DNA from: an uncultured Acidobacteriota bacterium
Lineage (GTDB): Bacteria > Acidobacteriota > Vicinamibacteria > Fen-336
Direction: 5' to 3'
Length of the DNA stretch: 43,114 nt
NCBI GenBank assembly: GCA_902826455.1
Contig: CADEEV010000003.1
Coordinates: 140,899-184,012, forward strand
In this document: positions 39,271-43,114 of the stretch, in pieces
Layout of the letters: every line of letters starts with the position of its first letter
Numbering within the stretch: the first letter of the stretch is position 1
The notes under the pieces: generated by a model
Told to the model about the DNA's origin: nothing
The model's input: only the letters and a program-made list of their open reading frames with translations
The model's database searches: none
Made by a program: the position numbers and the translations under genes

Positions 39271-40710
39271 TCATAGCGCGAGGCCCGCCAGGCTCTCGGA
39301 CAGCCCGGCCTTCTCCCGGGCCACCCGGATCGCGTCCCAACCCAGGGCGTCGGACAGCGCCAGGACGATGGCGTCGAGCTCCGACTCGGCCGGCAGACCG
39401 CCGCTCACGAGGTCGAGCCTGCGCAGCACGATGTCGGACAGGGTGAGGGCCATCTCGTCCTTCATCGCGGCGAGCGCCTGCTGCGTCAGGGTGCCCGGGA
39501 GCGGCGCCGCGTGCTTCAGGACCGTGGCGGCCGTGCGCGAGGGCCGGCCGGAGCCGAGCTTGCGTGCCACGAGGTCGATCGCCTCCTCGGCCACGGCGCG
39601 GGCCGTCGTGTACTTGACGCCCTGCACCGAGACGAGACCGGCGAGGCCGTCGCGCGCATGGTCCACGAGCAGGTGCCGCCCCGCGAGCTGACGCGCGCTG
39701 CGGCCGGGCACGCGTCCGCGGTGGACGAGGGCGACGTCGGCCGGCTCGAGGCGCGCCCACGGGTAGGCGTGACGGGCCTCGTCCAGGAACCGGCGCCCGT
39801 CCTCGACCGGATCGGCGGTCGCGGCCGGCACGTAGTCGGTGCCGACGATGGCGCGGCCGGCCCACGGCACCAGGAAGAGGTATCGGCCGTTCGAGAGGGC
39901 GCCCAGCGCGTGGTCGCGCACGACCGGCCGTCGCAGCACCAGGTTCAAGGCCGAGAGCAGCGGCACCGGCGGCCGCCGGGAACCGGCCAGGCCGAGGACC
40001 TCGTCCATGCCGGGGCCGGCGGCGTTCAGGATCACGCGCGCGCGCACCTCGACGATCTCGCCGCTCACCATGTCCTCGATGCGCACGACCGTGATGCGAT
40101 CGCCGGAAACCCCGAAGCCCACGACGCGCGCATGGTTGGCGAGCAGCGCATGCGCGGCGTCGGCCGCGTGCAGCACGCCGACGAGCAGGCGCTCGCTGCT
40201 CGAGACCTGGGCGTCCGTCCAGGTGGCGCCGCCCGTCAGGCCGGCGGCGGGCACGCCGGGCGCGAGGTGCAGCAGCTCCTCGCGGCTCAGGCTACGGCCG
40301 GGCGGGATGCGCTGGGGCGCCGGGAGGCCCTCGTTTCGGTCGCGGCTCACGAGGTCGTTCGCACGCAGCGCGATCGCCAGCGCCTCGCGTCCCTTGAGCC
40401 CGTGGCCGTAGGTCGGCACGACGAAGCGCAGCGGCTTCACCAGCGCGGGCGCGATGCGCAGCAGCGTGCGGCGCTCGCGGATCGACTCGCGCATGCGCGG
40501 CAGGTCGAGCCCCTGCAGGTAGCGCAGCCCGCCGTGGATCGTCTTCAGGCTGTTCCAGGACGTGCCCGAGCCGAAGTCCTCCGCCTCGACGAGCGCCGTC
40601 TTCAGCCCGCGCTGCGCCGCGTCCCAGGCCGCGAACGCGCCGTGGATGCCGCCGCCGATGATCAGCACGTCGTGCTCGCGCGCGGCGATCGCGGCCAGGT
40701 CTCTCTTCAC
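39271..40710 (-). CDS. glpD: FAD-dependent glycerol-3-phosphate dehydrogenase GlpD
   Basis: This enzyme oxidises sn-glycerol-3-phosphate to dihydroxyacetone phosphate at the membrane and gives electrons to the quinone pool. The 479-residue length fits bacterial GlpD. The N-terminal FAD site is HDVLIIGGGIHGAFAAWDAAQRG; SGTSWNSLKTIHGGLRYLQ, GATWTDAQ, NAAGPGMDEV, LFLVPWAGRAIVGTDY and VQGVKYTTARAVAEEA are further family blocks. The GTG at 40710 has no strong ribosome site, and a TGCTATCGT box lies 7 bases upstream. No glycerol kinase or facilitator gene is nearby, so the enzyme may serve phospholipid turnover or respiration from glycolytic triose. Confidence 0.94.
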   Translation of the reverse strand: MKRDLAAIAAREHDVLIIGGGIHGAFAAWDAAQRGLKTALVEAEDFGSGTSWNSLKTIHGGLRYLQGLDLPRMRESIRERRTLLRIAPALVKPLRFVVPTYGHGLKGREALAIALRANDLVSRDRNEGLPAPQRIPPGRSLSREELLHLAPGVPAAGLTGGATWTDAQVSSSERLLVGVLHAADAAHALLANHARVVGFGVSGDRITVVRIEDMVSGEIVEVRARVILNAAGPGMDEVLGLAGSRRPPVPLLSALNLVLRRPVVRDHALGALSNGRYLFLVPWAGRAIVGTDYVPAATADPVEDGRRFLDEARHAYPWARLEPADVALVHRGRVPGRSARQLAGRHLLVDHARDGLAGLVSVQGVKYTTARAVAEEAIDLVARKLGSGRPSRTAATVLKHAAPLPGTLTQQALAAMKDEMALTLSDIVLRRLDLVSGGLPAESELDAIVLALSDALGWDAIRVAREKAGLSESLAGLAL

Positions 40711-40717
40711 CCGACCG

Positions 40718-40726
40718 ACGATAGCA
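40718..40726 (-). promoter_or_regulatory. Extended -10 element TGCTATCGT for glpD
   Basis: TGCTATCGT on the minus strand ends 7 bases before the glpD GTG and is identical to the element at 39247-39255. The glpD transcript would be nearly leaderless. Confidence 0.5.
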
Positions 40727-40744
40727 TCCGGCTTCGGAGCGCCG

Positions 40745-43114
40745 CTAGTTCCTTGGCGGAGCGAGCAGCAACGTCACGCCGCCGCTCGTGTACTCGGCGC
40801 GTCCTTCGGGCGTGATGCGGTGCGCCACGCTCCCTGCCCGCACGGCGCGCACGGTGGCGGCCACGGCGGCGAGACGCTCGGGCGGCGCCAGGGCCTTCTC
40901 GTGGTTCGTGAGCAGGTGTCGCACGCCGGGCAACGCCCGCAGGCGGGCCAGGGAGCGCTGGTACGCGTCGAGATCGGTCTCTGGCTCGAACAGCCAGAGC
41001 GGGCCGTCGTAGAACGTGTCGCCCGTGAACAGCAGACCGGCCTCGCGATCGAAGAGCGCGAGCGAGTCCGGTGTGTGGCCCGGCACGCTCAGGATCTCGA
41101 GGCGCCGGCCGCCGAGATCCACGACGTCGCCGTCCTTGACCCAGTCGGTGATCGTCCAGGGCCGGATGCGGTAGCTCGCGACGGCCTGTCCCGCCGGCAA
41201 GGGACGGCACAAGGCCTCGGGAGCGACTTCGCCCTTCACGACGTCGTGGGCCATTCCGCGCGCGCTCGCACGCGTGAACCGCGTGTCGAGAGCGAGGACG
41301 CGGTCGAAGTCGGCGTTGCCGCCCACGTGGTCGAAGTGGGTGTGGGAGTTGAGCACCCGCACGGGCAGCGTCGTCAGGGACTCGACGGCCTTGCGGATCG
41401 GGCCCATGCCCATCCCGCTGTCGAACAGCAGGGCGCCCGTCGATCCCACCACGAGGTACGAGATCACCTCCTGGAACTGGTACGGCTCGAGGATCTCGTA
41501 GACGCCGTCGGCCACCCGGTAGATGCGGAACCAGTCGTCGGGGCTCGGGAGCTCGGCGAGACCCGCCGACGACGGTGCGTCCTTGCAGAACGCCGCGACG
41601 GGCGAGAGGAGCGCCGTCGCGGCCGTCAGCTCGCGCGTGGCGGCGTCGACGGCGGCCTCGAGCCGCAGGCGCTCGCGGTCGAAGTCCGCGCCCCGCGCCC
41701 GGCGCAGCGCCGGCAGGGTGTCGCCGCTGTACAGGGAGTAGATGTCCCAGCCGTAGACCACGTGGCGATACCACGACGCGCCGTCGGGCGCCGCGAAGCC
41801 GGTCTCGGCGCGCTGCAGGTGATCGTTGACGGCGCGGAGCGTCGCTGCCGGCACCCCGACGGCAGCGTGGGTCTCGAACGTCCGGGCGGCGGTCGCGAGC
41901 GCCGCCACCTTCTCCCGTGTGGCGCCGAGGGACGAATCGGGCGTCAGTCGATCGAGGTAGCCCGAAAGGGCTTCGGCCGTGCGGCTGAAGCGCAAGGGCA
42001 GGATCTCGGCCTGCGCCAGCCGCAGCACCGTGCGGCCCAGGGTGTCGGCCAGCGCCACGCCGGTCCGCCAGCCGGGATCGCCGTGGGTCGTCATCCAGCG
42101 CCGCGTGTCGTAGGCGGAATGGTACGAGCCGTAGCTGGCGTCGCTGCCGTACTCGAGAGACAGCGCGGGCAGTCCGAGGTAGTCCTGGAACGGCACGAAG
42201 TCGGCGCCGCTGCCGAGCGGCTTGAGATCGACCGGCGCGCCGGCGACCGACTCCACGAGCTCGCGCAGCGACGCGGAGCCCCCGGCCTTCAGCGGACCGG
42301 CGAGGTAGTAGTCGGTGTTGACGTAGGCGACGGCGCGCTCGCGCAGCTCGGCCGCGCGATCCTCCGCATACTCCGTGGAGCCCACGAGGCCGTACTCCTC
42401 CGCGTCCCAGAACGCGAACACGATGGAGCGCCGCGGCTGCCAGCCCGTCTTGCGCAGCTCGGAAAGGGCGCGCGCGAGCTCGAGCACCGCGGCCGCGGAG
42501 CTGCCAGGATCGACGCCGCCGAAGGTCCAGGCGTCGTGATGGGTGCCGAGGATCACCTCGCGGTCGGGCTCCTCCTTGCCTTCGATGCGGCCCAGCACGT
42601 CGTAGATCGGCCGCAGGCCCGCGGTCATCGCGACGTCGAGGTCCACGACCGCGGGACCGGGACCCACGCCGCCCGTGAGCGCCTTCAGGATCGGCTCGGC
42701 CGCCGACCACGACAGCACGGCCGCGGGGATCTTCGGCAGGGTCGGCGCGCTCCTCGGATCGAGGCGCTTCGCTTCGTCCGTCGCGGCGACTCCGGGCGTG
42801 AGGGGGTCGCCGTGCCAGAACCAGCTGTACTTGGCGTTGCCGCGCTGCACGAAGCCGGGCGACCGCCACGGGCCGGCAGGCCACACGGGGCCCCTTGCGG
42901 CCCCGTCGTCGCGAGGATCGCTGTAGACGAGGATGCCGCGCGCCCCGCGGCTCTCGGCGGTGTGCACCTTCACCGCCCGGTGAACCTTCCCGTAGCGCGC
43001 GAGGGCGATGGCGCCCTTCACGGAGACGCCCTTCGTCTCGAGAGCCTCGTAGTCGGCCGGGAGGCCGTAGTGCACGTACACCACCGGTCCCTCGACCCTG
43101 CCCGGCGCCGAGTA
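40745..43114 (-). CDS. M28B (glutamate carboxypeptidase II-like) peptidase fused to metallo-beta-lactamase-fold hydrolase, 5' partial
   Basis: The open frame runs off the right edge, and 789 codons are visible. Visible residues 1-505 follow glutamate carboxypeptidase II: a protease-associated segment (GAIALARYGKVHRAVKVHTA), a two-zinc peptidase core with LGTHHDAWTFGGVDPGSSAA, FWDAEEYGLVGSTEYAED, YVNTDYY and YHSAYDT, and a TFR-dimerisation-like helical part (SWYRHVVYGWDIYSLYSGDT). From about residue 525 a metallo-beta-lactamase domain follows without a stop: SYLVVGSTGALLFDSGMGMG, NSHTHFDHVGG (HxHxDH), SVPGHTPDSLALF and LLFTGDTFYDGPLWLF, LLTNHE. Both active sites look complete. The peptidase would trim an acidic C-terminal residue. 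The MBL domain's substrate is unknown. A secretion signal is likely but lies outside the window. It is upstream of glpD. Confidence 0.92.
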   Translation of the reverse strand, partial: YSAPGRVEGPVVYVHYGLPADYEALETKGVSVKGAIALARYGKVHRAVKVHTAESRGARGILVYSDPRDDGAARGPVWPAGPWRSPGFVQRGNAKYSWFWHGDPLTPGVAATDEAKRLDPRSAPTLPKIPAAVLSWSAAEPILKALTGGVGPGPAVVDLDVAMTAGLRPIYDVLGRIEGKEEPDREVILGTHHDAWTFGGVDPGSSAAAVLELARALSELRKTGWQPRRSIVFAFWDAEEYGLVGSTEYAEDRAAELRERAVAYVNTDYYLAGPLKAGGSASLRELVESVAGAPVDLKPLGSGADFVPFQDYLGLPALSLEYGSDASYGSYHSAYDTRRWMTTHGDPGWRTGVALADTLGRTVLRLAQAEILPLRFSRTAEALSGYLDRLTPDSSLGATREKVAALATAARTFETHAAVGVPAATLRAVNDHLQRAETGFAAPDGASWYRHVVYGWDIYSLYSGDTLPALRRARGADFDRERLRLEAAVDAATRELTAATALLSPVAAFCKDAPSSAGLAELPSPDDWFRIYRVADGVYEILEPYQFQEVISYLVVGSTGALLFDSGMGMGPIRKAVESLTTLPVRVLNSHTHFDHVGGNADFDRVLALDTRFTRASARGMAHDVVKGEVAPEALCRPLPAGQAVASYRIRPWTITDWVKDGDVVDLGGRRLEILSVPGHTPDSLALFDREAGLLFTGDTFYDGPLWLFEPETDLDAYQRSLARLRALPGVRHLLTNHEKALAPPERLAAVAATVRAVRAGSVAHRITPEGRAEYTSGGVTLLLAPPRN

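Noticed and set aside
1-43114. tRNA, rRNA, CRISPR arrays, insertion sequences or phage genes
   Set aside because: No cloverleaf-like segment, regularly spaced repeats, transposase, integrase or terminal repeats were seen on reading both strands.

Overview
The window is about 43 kb of very GC-rich, densely coding bacterial DNA. It holds 35 protein genes, no RNA gene, no CRISPR array and no recognisable mobile element. Several traits point to a Gram-negative member of the Acidobacteriota or a close relative: a GWxTD-type secreted protein, a TonB C-terminal domain fused to an unrelated periplasmic domain, PEGA and CehA/McbA-type proteins, lpxB (lipid A synthesis) and strong G/C bias at third codon positions. 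This placement is an inference from gene content, not a phylogeny. The longest stretch without a gene is about 180 bases (15900-16082). It holds a candidate sigma-54 promoter, an inverted repeat and a -10-like box.

Region 1 (1-13.8 kb) is mostly cell envelope. Two convergent multi-spanning GT-C-like membrane proteins come first, then a leftward pair (ruvX, mltG) and a rightward Ser/Thr kinase. A rightward cluster follows: a phosphodiesterase-like lipoprotein, an EnvC-like degenerate LytM protein and an S41/PDZ protein that has lost its catalytic Ser and Lys. Facing it are a TonB-fusion protein and a GWxTD protein. Region 2 (13.8-18.1 kb) has a stand-alone penicillin-binding transpeptidase domain, a Ser/Gly/Tyr-rich PEGA protein that is frameshifted at its C-terminus, lpxB, and a gene overlapping lpxB in which an unknown domain runs in frame into a response-regulator receiver.

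Region 3 (18.1-27.9 kb) is entirely leftward. From upstream to downstream it reads acyl-CoA dehydrogenase, meaB, methylmalonyl-CoA epimerase, MTA phosphorylase, PfkB kinase and a PHP-type metallohydrolase, nearly all joined by start/stop overlaps. A double-glyoxalase protein with a histone-H1-like tail, an amidohydrolase and a small membrane protein follow. The operon links propionyl/methylmalonyl-CoA metabolism to methylthioadenosine salvage.

Region 4 (28-36.1 kb) starts with a rightward operon: a Tat-exported HisC-like aminotransferase, the peptidoglycan glycosyltransferase mtgA and an FkbM methyltransferase. Then come a CBS protein, an EamA transporter, two overlapping methyltransferases and a two-subunit, Tat-exported molybdenum hydroxylase of the isoquinoline oxidoreductase type. 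Region 5 (36.1-43.1 kb) has a second phosphodiesterase-like lipoprotein, a GAF-GAF-GGDEF diguanylate cyclase, glpD, and a gene cut by the right edge. That last gene fuses a glutamate-carboxypeptidase-II-like M28 peptidase to a metallo-beta-lactamase-fold hydrolase.

The most unusual items are the paired degenerate EnvC and inactive-looking S41 proteins, the M28-MBL fusion, the sigma-54-type promoter in front of the PEGA gene, the receiver gene with its own internal promoter, the exported aminotransferase coupled to mtgA, and a recurring layout in which divergent genes share one overlapping bidirectional -10 box.
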